Shown: piece after piece, positions 1 through 6,290 of the stretch
How positions within the stretch are numbered: the stretch's first letter is position 1
How the letters are laid out: the number at the start of each line of letters is the position of its first letter
Assembly (NCBI GenBank): GCA_002399085.1
Contig: DHCY01000038.1
Location: 1 to 6,397, forward strand
DNA: 6,397 bases
Source of the DNA: Anaerolineaceae bacterium UBA4890
GTDB lineage: Bacteria; Chloroflexota; Anaerolineae; Anaerolineales; Anaerolineaceae
Direction of reading: 5' to 3'
Notes under the pieces: generated by a model
What the model saw: the letters and a program-made list of their open reading frames with translations, nothing else
What the model was told of the DNA's origin: nothing
Database searches by the model: none
Made by a program: the position numbers and the translations under genes

Positions 1-1090
1 ATTGTTTATTCTCGCCAGTAAACCAATTTACAAATTCTTCTACAAAAGCTTGATCGGGGTAATTGTCTGTTTTTGACAGGGTGCCATAATTGATAAAAGG
101 ATAAATGATGGGTTGTTTAATCCTGGTGTTAGGATCAAGCATAAAATATGGAAAAAAATCTGTCTCACCAGTTTTTTGAAACCCCAACTGTTGTTCTTGG
201 CTAAATGGTGGCTCTTCTAGTGTCCCAGCTCCTCCAGCAGTCGTGGCTGGATAATCACTATCAAAACTAATAAAAGCACCTGGACCGACCCAATAATCTT
301 GTTTAGCAAGATTACCGATAAATCCAGCAAAATAATCAAAATCAGGATTTGTATTAGGTGAAGAGTAATCATTAATTATTTTATTAAATTTATGTTCATT
401 GTAAACTCCAGTATAGTATTGAGGCTCACCAAAAATTGCCTGTTTACTCCACATGATTTCACTTTTAATATCCCAGATATTAGTGGGTAATAAGACCAGT
501 TGGTATTGGCCATCAGCTTTTTTATAGATCGCCTCAATCCAGCCCATAATTTTTTTACCATCGGCAGTGGTGGGAGCGCGGTTATAGCGAGTTTGACTGT
601 TGAGAGAATCCGCGCCGACAACAATCATGGTTTTAAAAATGCGATCGTCAGTAAAACTAGTATTAAAAGCTTCTTCTAAATTTTCTAGTCCCTGATGTTC
701 AGTCAGCCAGAGATTATTAGAATTTTGCAAGTTTTCTAAATCGATGCCCACTTCTTTAGCTCTTTTGATGCAATATTCATGCATCTTTTCTGCTTCAGTT
801 TTTTCGGGACTGGCAGTCGCTTCTAGCGTGGCAGTCGCTTCAGATGTAGCAGTGGCACTGGGAACTAGTGTATATTCTGGAGTAGGACTGGCTATGACAG
901 TTGAGTTGGCTTCAGGATCAACAACGACAGTTTCTATTCCTGCCTCAACGGCATTTTCTTCGGCTTGTGTTATTGCCTGGTTGTTTTCAACAATAACACC
1001 ACCGGGAACGCACCCGGTTAACAGGAAAGCTGACACAATGATGGATGCAAAAAGCTTGTAAACAGCTGCGCTTATTGATCGAATTTTCAT
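1..1090 (-). CDS. Partial gene for a secreted lipoprotein of unknown function (3' end beyond the window)
   Basis: An open frame starts at the ATG complementary to 1088-1090 and runs 363 codons to the window edge without a stop, so the C-terminus is missing. Residues 1-26 form a signal peptide: basic start MKIR, a hydrophobic stretch around 13-24, then lipobox LLTGC with Cys27, which predicts a membrane-anchored lipoprotein exported by Sec and processed by signal peptidase II. Residues about 59-100 are a low-complexity Thr/Ala/Ser/Pro/Glu linker containing the six-residue repeats EATATL and EATASP, typical of a spacer between lipid anchor and globular domain. From about 103 onward the sequence looks globular, with many aromatic residues and Asn (for example VVGADSLNSQTRYN at 157-170 and WVGPGAFISFDSDYPATTAG at 267-286). 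I do not recognise the family. A GGGAG ribosome site (complement of 1101-1105) lies 10 nt before the start. Codons are AT-rich (many AAA, TTA, CTA, ATA), unlike valS, which may mean recent acquisition. The gene is firm; the function is unknown. Confidence 0.85.
   Translation of the reverse strand, partial: MKIRSISAAVYKLFASIIVSAFLLTGCVPGGVIVENNQAITQAEENAVEAGIETVVVDPEANSTVIASPTPEYTLVPSATATSEATATLEATASPEKTEAEKMHEYCIKRAKEVGIDLENLQNSNNLWLTEHQGLENLEEAFNTSFTDDRIFKTMIVVGADSLNSQTRYNRAPTTADGKKIMGWIEAIYKKADGQYQLVLLPTNIWDIKSEIMWSKQAIFGEPQYYTGVYNEHKFNKIINDYSSPNTNPDFDYFAGFIGNLAKQDYWVGPGAFISFDSDYPATTAGGAGTLEEPPFSQEQQLGFQKTGETDFFPYFMLDPNTRIKQPIIYPFINYGTLSKTDNYPDQAFVEEFVNWFTGENKQ
812..841 (-). repeat. Short in-frame tandem repeat in the lipoprotein linker
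   Basis: GGCAGTCGCTTC occurs at 812-823 and again at 830-841, a period of 18 bp. On the coding (minus) strand this encodes successive EATA-type units (EATATL, EATASP) inside the Thr/Ala-rich spacer behind the lipidated cysteine. Such repeats can expand or contract without breaking the frame. Confidence 0.7.
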
Positions 1091-1126
1091 AGTTTGTTTA
1101 CTCCCTGGTTTACTTATGATTTCGTA

Positions 1127-1132
1127 ATTGTA
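1127..1132 (-). promoter_or_regulatory. Candidate -10 box for the lipoprotein gene
   Basis: The minus strand reads TACAAT at 1132-1127, five of six matches to the TATAAT consensus, 36 nt upstream of the lipoprotein start codon. The bases at the expected -35 distance (about 1150-1155, minus-strand AACCTG) are a poor match, so this rests on the -10 hexamer alone. Confidence 0.3.
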
Positions 1133-1176
1133 CCCCACACAATCTGATGCAGGTTGAGTACAGCAACGCTGACCAA

Positions 1177-1251
1177 AAGATTCTTCACTGCATTCAGAAT
1201 GACAGATAACCAGGTTCACGAATAAGATTCTTGACTGCGTTCAGAACGACA
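1177..1251. repeat. Two direct copies of a 28-bp dispersed intergenic repeat ('HSERSEES-type')
   Basis: Copy 1 is 1177-1204 and copy 2 is 1224-1251. They match at 25 of 28 positions (both start AAGATTCTT and end with GACA) and start 47 bp apart. Each carries an imperfect inverted repeat with ATTCT facing CAGAA. Read on the minus strand, copy 2 gives CRSERSQES, the signature of a repeat often mistranslated as peptides of the form CHSERSEES in many bacterial genomes. That identification comes from recognising the peptide; the family's function is not established. The repeats fill the gap between two divergent transcription units. Confidence 0.7.
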
Positions 1252-1285
1252 ACAGAATGAAAACGAAATGGCAACAGAATGAAAA
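1250..1285. repeat. Two direct copies of a 14-bp AT-rich repeat
   Basis: CAACAGAATGAAAA occurs at 1250-1263 and exactly again at 1272-1285, a period of 22 bp. The first copy overlaps the end of the second 28-bp repeat, and AACAGAATGA resembles that repeat's AGAATGACA end, so these may be decayed ends of the same element. The 22-bp period is about two helical turns, which would also suit a protein-binding site, but nothing else supports that. Confidence 0.55.
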
Positions 1286-1324
1286 AACCCACTTGAGATT
1301 CACTGTGCAATCTTAAAACTGGTG

Positions 1325-1330
1325 TAAAAT
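1325..1330 (+). promoter_or_regulatory. Candidate -10 box for the valS T-box transcript
   Basis: TAAAAT at 1325-1330 matches five of six positions of TATAAT and would place transcription start near 1336-1338, directly before T-box Stem I, which is where such leaders normally begin. No good -35 lies at 16-18 bp spacing. A TTGAGA at 1293-1298 resembles a -35 but is 26 bp away. The call therefore rests mainly on position relative to the leader. Confidence 0.35.
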
Positions 1331-1333
1331 AAT

Positions 1334-1561
1334 CAGACGGAATAGTATGTTTGCAGGTACTGGCAGAGAAGGGCAGTTGCTGAGAAGCCCGCGGTAACCA
1401 CAAACCGAAGTCGCCGAAGCAAGTTGGAAGAAGAAATCGAAAGAGAGTAGACCTTCCCGGGAGAGCCCGTTAGCGCTCAATCAAGCGCGCTCCTGACCGA
1501 GCGAATTGAGGTGGTACCACGGAATGAACTTTCGCCCTCTTTATGAGCGAGAGTTTTTTTT
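1334..1561 (+). promoter_or_regulatory. T-box riboswitch (valine) controlling valS
   Basis: This leader senses uncharged tRNA. Stem I: CGG 1338-1340 can pair with CCG 1414-1416. The box AGTA at 1344-1347 faces GAA 1407-1409, the specifier-loop arrangement. GTTTG 1349-1353 pairs with CAAAC 1401-1405. AGAGAA at 1365-1370 fits the AG bulge, and GGGC 1371-1374 with GCCC 1387-1390 closes a 12-nt distal loop. The codon right after GAA is GTC (1410-1412), a valine specifier followed by a purine, which fits the downstream gene. The T-box core GGTGGTACCACGG lies at 1510-1522. Its TGGT (1512-1515) is complementary to ACCA, so it requires discriminator A73, as in tRNA-Val. The antiterminator pairs GAGG 1508-1511 with CCTC 1536-1539 and CGGAA 1520-1524 with TTTCG 1530-1534, which excludes the terminator. 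Uncharged tRNA-Val should favour read-through. The class is very secure; exact Stem I pairing and specifier register were assigned by eye. Confidence 0.93.
1529..1561 (+). terminator. Regulated intrinsic terminator of the valS T-box
   Basis: The left arm CTTTCG...CTC (1529-1539, with two bulged C at 1535-1536) pairs with GAGCGAGAG (1545-1553) across a TTTAT loop, followed by eight T (1554-1561). The left arm overlaps the 3' strand of the antiterminator (1530-1539), so the two hairpins cannot form together. It ends 19 nt before the valS start and leaves the valS ribosome site outside the hairpin, which points to control of transcription rather than translation. Confidence 0.9.
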
Positions 1562-1580
1562 ATAAAATTGAGAGGTTAAC

Positions 1581-4265
1581 ATGACTGAACTACCAAAGGC
1601 ATATGATTTCAAAGAATATGAGGAGAAAATCTACCAGGTCTGGGAAGAAAAAGGCTATTTCAAACCAACCAATGACCCCAACCTGCCCGGGCATGACCCC
1701 AGCCTCGAACCTTTTGTGATTGTCATTCCCCCTCCCAATGTGACCGGCGTGTTGCACCTGGGTCATCCGCTGTTTGTTACCACCGAAGATATCATGATCC
1801 GCTATCACCGCATGAAGGGTGAGCCAACCCTCTGGGTTCCGGGAACCGATCATGCCGGTATCGCCACCCAATTGCAGGTCGAAAACCAGCTGCGCAAAGA
1901 AGGCACAACCCGCGAGGAGATCGGGCGGGAAGTGTTTGAAGCGCGTGTTTGGGAATGGAAAGAGAAATATGGGGGCGAGATCATCCACCAACTGAGGAGG
2001 CTTGGAGCATCTTGCGACTGGGACCGCGAACGGTTCACACTGGACGAGGGTTTATCGCGTGCTGTGCGTGAAGCGTTTGTGCAATTGTACGAAAAAGGGC
2101 TGGTCTACCAGGGACCGCGCATGATCAACTGGTCGCCTGGCTTGCAAACTGCGGTCTCGGACCTGGAAGTGGAATATACGGAAGAGCAAGGCACACTGTA
2201 TTACTTCAAATACATGCTGGCGGATGGCTCTGGCGATTACCTGCCGGTAGCGACAACCCGCCCCGAAACCATCCCAGGTGACAGCGGCGTGGCAGTTCAC
2301 CCGGAAGATGACCGTTATCAACGGTTCGTTGGTAAAGAAGTGCTCGTGCCAATTTTGGGCAGGAAAATTCCAGTGGTTGCTGATGATTATGTGACCAAAG
2401 AGTTTGGTACAGGCGCTTTGAAGATCACACCCGGGCACGACCCGCATGATAACGAAATCGGTCAGCGGCATCACCTGGAACTGATCAACATCATGAATAA
2501 AGATGCCACGCTAAATGAAAATGCCGGTCCTTATGCAGGGATGGACCGCTTCATAGCCAGAAAAGCGATTTGGGCGGATATGAAAACGGCAGGTCTGGTG
2601 ATTAAAGAAGAGCCATACCTGATGAATGTTCCACGCACACAACGCGGTGGAGAGATTGTGGAGCCACTTGTTTCCACCCAATGGTTCGTTAAAATGGACA
2701 GTATGGCTGAAGCGGCGGCTGAGTCGGTGCGCAGCGGTGAAGTCACCTTTGTGCCAGAGCGCTTCACGAAGGTTTTTTTGAACTGGATGGATAATATTGA
2801 AGATTGGTGCATCAGCCGGCAGCTGTGGTGGGGACACCGCATCCCGGTTTGGTATTGCCAGGATTGTCACGAAGTGATCGTTGCCAGGGAAGAGCCGAGC
2901 CGATGCCCCAAATGCGGCTCAAGCGCACTGAATCAAGACCCTGATGTGCTGGACACCTGGTTTTCTTCCGGTCTGTGGCCTTTCTCTGTGTTTGGCTGGC
3001 CAGAAGAGACTCCCGATTTCAAATATTTCTATCCGACAAGCGTGATGGAAACCGGCTATGACATTATCTTCTTCTGGGTAGCGCGCATGATCATGGGCGG
3101 ACTATTCTTTACCGGAAAAGTGCCCTTCCGTACGGTCTATTTGCACGGCATGGTGCGGGATGATAAGGGGCAGAAGATGAGCAAGACCAAGAATAATGTC
3201 ATCGACCCCCGGGTTTTGATGGACGAATTTGGCACTGACGCGCTCAGGTTCTCGCTGATTGTCGGCTCGAGCCCTGGTAATGACCAGAATGTGGGTGTGA
3301 AAAAGGTGGAGGCGAACCGGAATTTTGCCAACAAAGTTTGGAACATTGGCAGATTTGTGATCAACGCGATCAACAATGTTGACGAACCGATTAAGGCAGC
3401 CCCAAAATGGACTTTAGCTGATCAATGGATCTGGGCACGCACCAGGCAAACCATTAATAGCGTCAACAACCTGTTCGAAACCTACCAATTTGGCGAGGCT
3501 GGAAGACAAGTGTATGAATTTTTGTGGAGCGATTTTGCCGACTGGTACCTGGAAGCATCCAAGCGCCAACTGGCTGAAGGCGGAGATAGGGCAGCCCACA
3601 CCGCGATCATTTTGACGGATGTGCTGGGATTGATGCTGCGGTTGCTGCATCCCTTTACGCCTTTTGTCACTGAAGCGCTTTACGGATACTTGAAAGATGC
3701 CTATGAGGATAACAAAATCATCTTTAAGCCCGATCAAAAATGGGAAGAGCAGCTCGTCATCGCACGCTGGCCAGAGCGAATGTCTGATGAGGGTTGGGAA
3801 AGCGGTACGATCAAGGATTTTGAACTGGTGCAGGGGATTGTCAGGGCTATCCGCAACCTGAGGTCAGAATACAAAGTTGATCAAAACAAACCGCTCGAGG
3901 CAGTGTTCATCAGCCAAAACCACAAGGCTGATTTCCTGCGGAAGCAAAAGAATCTACTGATCGACCTGGCTGGTCTGAAAGAGGACGGGGTTTTGGTGAT
4001 TGATAACTGGCTCGACAAGGGTAAGTTTACAGCCCTGGTGGTGGAAGATATTGAGATTTACCTCAACCTTGAAGGTGATAGCAGCGTTGACCGTGAACGC
4101 ATGGAAAGAGAGCTGAATGAAGCAGAAAGCCATGTGGCACGCCTTGAGAAATTATTATCGTCGCCTTTCGCCCAAAAAGCTCCGGCGAACGTGGTCGCGG
4201 CTGAGCGGGAGAAGCTGGCGGGGTATAAAAGCAGCGTGGAAAAGTTAAAAGAGAGATTGAAATAA
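1581..4265 (+). CDS. valS: Valine--tRNA ligase (valyl-tRNA synthetase)
   Basis: This cytoplasmic class I synthetase activates valine with ATP and loads it onto tRNA-Val. At 894 residues it has the usual bacterial length and is complete. In order it shows: the HIGH motif HLGH at 59-62 within PPPNVTGVLHLGH; GTDHAG at 88-93; the CP1 editing domain with TTRPET at 225-230 and GTGALKITPGHDPHD at 276-290, which hydrolyses mischarged Thr-tRNA; the ISRQLWWGHRIPVW core at 411-424; a zinc-ribbon-like pair CQDC (426-429) and CPKC (442-445); DVLDTWFSS at 455-463; the KMSKS motif KMSKT at 532-536; a helical anticodon-binding domain about 610-770; and a C-terminal coiled coil about 836-894 ending in Lys/Arg/Glu heptads, the tRNA-contacting arm typical of ValRS. 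GAGAGG at 1570-1575, 5 nt before the ATG, supports this start. The gene stands alone behind a valine T-box and is closed by its own terminator. Every signature motif is intact, so I see no sign of decay. Confidence 0.98.
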   Translation: MTELPKAYDFKEYEEKIYQVWEEKGYFKPTNDPNLPGHDPSLEPFVIVIPPPNVTGVLHLGHPLFVTTEDIMIRYHRMKGEPTLWVPGTDHAGIATQLQVENQLRKEGTTREEIGREVFEARVWEWKEKYGGEIIHQLRRLGASCDWDRERFTLDEGLSRAVREAFVQLYEKGLVYQGPRMINWSPGLQTAVSDLEVEYTEEQGTLYYFKYMLADGSGDYLPVATTRPETIPGDSGVAVHPEDDRYQRFVGKEVLVPILGRKIPVVADDYVTKEFGTGALKITPGHDPHDNEIGQRHHLELINIMNKDATLNENAGPYAGMDRFIARKAIWADMKTAGLVIKEEPYLMNVPRTQRGGEIVEPLVSTQWFVKMDSMAEAAAESVRSGEVTFVPERFTKVFLNWMDNIEDWCISRQLWWGHRIPVWYCQDCHEVIVAREEPSRCPKCGSSALNQDPDVLDTWFSSGLWPFSVFGWPEETPDFKYFYPTSVMETGYDIIFFWVARMIMGGLFFTGKVPFRTVYLHGMVRDDKGQKMSKTKNNVIDPRVLMDEFGTDALRFSLIVGSSPGNDQNVGVKKVEANRNFANKVWNIGRFVINAINNVDEPIKAAPKWTLADQWIWARTRQTINSVNNLFETYQFGEAGRQVYEFLWSDFADWYLEASKRQLAEGGDRAAHTAIILTDVLGLMLRLLHPFTPFVTEALYGYLKDAYEDNKIIFKPDQKWEEQLVIARWPERMSDEGWESGTIKDFELVQGIVRAIRNLRSEYKVDQNKPLEAVFISQNHKADFLRKQKNLLIDLAGLKEDGVLVIDNWLDKGKFTALVVEDIEIYLNLEGDSSVDRERMERELNEAESHVARLEKLLSSPFAQKAPANVVAAEREKLAGYKSSVEKLKERLK

Positions 4266-4280
4266 TAGTTTTTCGAGACA

Positions 4281-4311
4281 GGGAATGGTTAAACGCCATT
4301 CCCTTTTTCTT
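4281..4311 (+). terminator. Intrinsic terminator of valS
   Basis: GGGAATGG (4281-4288) and CCATTCCC (4296-4303) form a perfect 8-bp stem around a 7-nt loop, followed by TTTTTCTT. It begins 15 nt after the valS stop. Read on the minus strand the stem is followed by TGTCTCG rather than a T run, so it should not terminate the convergent gene. Confidence 0.92.
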
Positions 4312-4370
4312 ATCACTTTTCATCAGGGTGGGGAGGAACTGACGGTTTTCGCCTGCCATGAAAGCGAGGT

Positions 4371-4412
4371 GGGTAAGCTTCGATACAGAGAATTGCTATC
4401 GCTGGCTTACCC
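4371..4412. other. Interrupted inverted repeat spanning the stop codon of the 572-residue gene
   Basis: GGGTAAGC (4371-4378) is the exact inverse of GCTTACCC (4405-4412). Inside it CGATA (4381-4385) is the exact inverse of TATCG (4397-4401), leaving an 11-nt loop. In the minus-strand transcript the hairpin starts within the last codons and includes the TAG stop (4398-4396). There is no T run after it, so it is not a classic intrinsic terminator. It may protect the mRNA 3' end or assist termination. Confidence 0.55.
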
Positions 4413-6114
4413 GTTGCTTTTCCAAGGCGATAATGCGCTTGAGGATAGTTAAAGACACGGCATAGGTGGAGTCCATACCAAAGTATGAAAGCGCGCCGGC
4501 TCCGAGGTTCTTGCCCTTGGTGTAGGGGGTGTCAGAAACATAGTGCATGATGCCCAAATCGAAGGAAAGCTTATTCAAATTGACGATCTGGTCGACAGGA
4601 TAGCGCTGTGGTCGCGAGAGCTCATAAATTGCCGAGAGGTACGGTCCGGCTTCCATCTCGATATCGGTGTAGCCTTCCCGATAAATGACATCCATAATGT
4701 TTTTATTCTGTAAAAACGTGCCCATGACAGTGACTGCTTTCTGATTGTCCAGCACTGTTCCGAATGTGAGGTGGGGCGCGACGTCTTTTGCTGTGATGTT
4801 GTTGGCAAAAATGTAGGTGTTTTGTGAGTGCTCGTCGTAGACCACTTCAGGGATGATCACATCACCGCGCACGCCGTTGAGGCTGGCAGCCTTGCCCATA
4901 ATGTAAATGCCGAGGATCTCGGAGACACTTTCAGCGGTTTTTGTGAGCAGGTTATAAGCAGCATAACCGAGAGGATAATCAATATTAAGGATGACAGCGT
5001 TGCTTTCGGCGAGGAAGTCGAGGGCAGTGGCACAGCCATTTGGGATGAGGCGTGGGTCGATGGTGCAGGGGTCGAGCTTGTTGAGCTCGATAATATTGGC
5101 TTCCACGTCGAAGGAATGCTTGCTGGGGATGCGGTTGATGCCGCGCTGCTTTTCAAACTGAAGCTGATCGTCAATAAGGGGAATGCCGGCTTCGGTGCTT
5201 AAATACTTTTTCATCGTGTAATAGTAGAAATTCTCAGGGTTCGAAGGGGTTGCCTGGCTATTAATTTCGACCCACTCTGCCTGCAAAGCTGGTTCATGTT
5301 CATGAATGTAATTCAGCAGCTCGTCTTGTTTGCCAAGGGCATAGCCGGAGAGGATGTTGGTGAGGCTGTGGGTATTGGAGGAAACGAAATAGATCGGTCG
5401 GTCTGTGAGGTGGAGGGTGTGCTTTTCGATATTGTTCCACCAGTTTACCGTAGCACGTCGATAGTCATTCAGCGAGCCGTTGAGCAGCTGGATGGTGAAA
5501 TCGGCTCGTCGCGCCCTAAAGATGTTGAGGGTATCGGTGAAATCATCACCCAAAACGGTATAGAGGCGAGCGAGGTCGTCTTCGGAAAGACGCAGTTGGT
5601 TCCCAAGGCGTTTAAAGGCTTCCGGGTTTGAAGGCAGGGCTTGGTCCAGAAGCTGCAAGTCGAGGGTGTTCAGTAAAAAGTTGAGCTTGTTCCATTCGAT
5701 TTGCAGAGCAGTCAGGCAGGGGACGACGTCATCGATATCTGAGCGGGAGGCAATATAGCAGGCTAAGGTATTGTTTCCATCGTAAAAACATTTTCTGCGC
5801 CTTGCCCGGGCTGATACTTCTTGCCAGGATTCGATGTTTCCATAACCATACTCAGAAAAGCTGCTGGTCGATTGCCCTAAAATCACTTTTGTGACCCTGG
5901 TGATTACTGAAGGAAGTCGCAATAATGTGTAGATAAGTGCAGAGGTGTCTGGTCGGTCGCCAAGCGCGTTCATGTGCAGAGAGGAATCCGTGCTGGCATG
6001 GACACCTTCGAGTGTGCGGATGTTGACTTCGTTGGTTGACCGCAGCAGCGAGTAGATCGTGCGTAGATAGAGGTCGATTTCTTCAGATGAGCGGATGGGG
6101 ACTGTTCTTTCCAT
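4396..6114 (-). CDS. Uncharacterised 572-residue protein with a divergent nucleoside-phosphorylase-like C-terminal domain
   Basis: I do not recognise a named family for the whole protein. No signal peptide or membrane segment is visible, so it is probably cytoplasmic. Residues 1 to about 235 look mostly helical, with a striking stretch at 121-150 (IASRSDIDDVVPCLTALQIE, then WNKLNFLLNT). Residues 238-260 (RPIYFVSSNTHSLTNILSGY) read as a beta strand, turn and helix. From about 370 the order of elements follows the purine/uridine phosphorylase superfamily: strand plus helix at 373-395 (AVILNIDYPLGYAAYNLL), IMGKAASLNGVRGDVIIP at 405-422 where MTA/SAH nucleosidase has a TGSAGGL...GDIVV block, VTVMGTF at 461-467, IEMEAGPY at 485-492 matching VEMEA, and YVSDTP at 525-530 matching the strand ending in the catalytic Asp, then a last helix to about 565. 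By analogy it may bind or cleave a nucleoside or nucleotide, but this is inference. GAAGG (complement of 6122-6126) lies 7 nt before the ATG. It is convergent with valS and is monocistronic within the window. Confidence 0.93.
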   Translation of the reverse strand: MERTVPIRSSEEIDLYLRTIYSLLRSTNEVNIRTLEGVHASTDSSLHMNALGDRPDTSALIYTLLRLPSVITRVTKVILGQSTSSFSEYGYGNIESWQEVSARARRRKCFYDGNNTLACYIASRSDIDDVVPCLTALQIEWNKLNFLLNTLDLQLLDQALPSNPEAFKRLGNQLRLSEDDLARLYTVLGDDFTDTLNIFRARRADFTIQLLNGSLNDYRRATVNWWNNIEKHTLHLTDRPIYFVSSNTHSLTNILSGYALGKQDELLNYIHEHEPALQAEWVEINSQATPSNPENFYYYTMKKYLSTEAGIPLIDDQLQFEKQRGINRIPSKHSFDVEANIIELNKLDPCTIDPRLIPNGCATALDFLAESNAVILNIDYPLGYAAYNLLTKTAESVSEILGIYIMGKAASLNGVRGDVIIPEVVYDEHSQNTYIFANNITAKDVAPHLTFGTVLDNQKAVTVMGTFLQNKNIMDVIYREGYTDIEMEAGPYLSAIYELSRPQRYPVDQIVNLNKLSFDLGIMHYVSDTPYTKGKNLGAGALSYFGMDSTYAVSLTILKRIIALEKQRVSQR

Positions 6115-6141
6115 TTTTTTACCTTCGTTGTAGTTTGAGAA

Positions 6142-6150
6142 ATTCTATCA
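6142..6150 (-). promoter_or_regulatory. Candidate extended -10 promoter for the 572-residue gene
   Basis: The minus strand reads TGATAGAAT (6150-6142), an extended -10 (TGn plus TAGAAT, five of six). Transcription would begin about 20 nt before the start codon, leaving room for the GAAGG ribosome site. No convincing -35 is seen, which an extended -10 can tolerate. Confidence 0.4.
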
Positions 6151-6207
6151 CGTTGCGCAGGGGGGCATTGGGTGAGTGTATGGGGGTGTGCAGGGATTGA
6201 GGAAAAG

Positions 6208-6213
6208 ATTATA
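6208..6213 (-). promoter_or_regulatory. Second candidate -10 box upstream of the 572-residue gene
   Basis: The minus strand has a perfect TATAAT at 6213-6208, 93 nt before the start codon. The bases 17 nt further upstream (minus-strand CAGTCT) do not resemble a -35. It competes with the nearer extended -10 as the promoter; both could be used, or neither. Confidence 0.3.
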
Positions 6214-6227
6214 GACAAAAGATCGAG

Positions 6228-6273
6228 GGCAGACTGCCACGCCCCCTTCAGGGGTTCGCAGTGTCCGAGGGAC
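6228..6273. repeat. Run of three small perfect palindromes in non-coding DNA
   Basis: Three short hairpins follow one another: GGCAG-A-CTGCC (6228-6238), CCCC-TTCA-GGGG (6243-6254) and GTCC-GAG-GGAC (6263-6273). No open frame with coding character covers them. The density suggests a structured repeat or RNA rather than random DNA, though each hairpin alone is short. I see no gene in 6115-6397. Confidence 0.45.
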
Positions 6274-6290
6274 TAACGTTAACTTTCCTG

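Noticed and set aside
744..1061. Plus-strand open frame of 105 codons rich in Ser, Ala and Val
   Set aside because: It is the antisense image of the lipoprotein's signal peptide and Thr/Ala linker. The minus frame has a lipobox, ribosome site and long open frame, while this one has none of these.
1293..1298. TTGAGA as the -35 of the valS promoter
   Set aside because: It lies 26 bp from the only reasonable -10 (1325-1330), too far for a standard sigma-70-type promoter.
1194..1403. Minus-strand 69-codon open frame ending in VVVLNAVKNLIREPGYLSF
   Set aside because: It runs antisense through the T-box Stem I and translates the dispersed repeat, a well-known source of spurious peptides.
1590..3737. 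Several minus-strand frames of 60-140 codons opposite valS
   Set aside because: All are antisense to conserved valS motifs, overlap one another in different frames and lack supporting start signals.
4281..4311. valS terminator acting in both directions
   Set aside because: On the minus strand the stem is followed by TGTCTCG with no T run, so only plus-strand termination is supported.
4063..4359. Minus-strand 98-codon frame over the end of valS and its terminator
   Set aside because: It is antisense to the valS coiled-coil coding region and crosses the terminator hairpin, with no recognisable domain.
4828..5631. Two plus-strand frames (4828-5202 and 5296-5631) inside the 572-residue gene
   Set aside because: They are antisense shadows of a long frame that shows clear domain order and a good ribosome site; neither has recognisable motifs.
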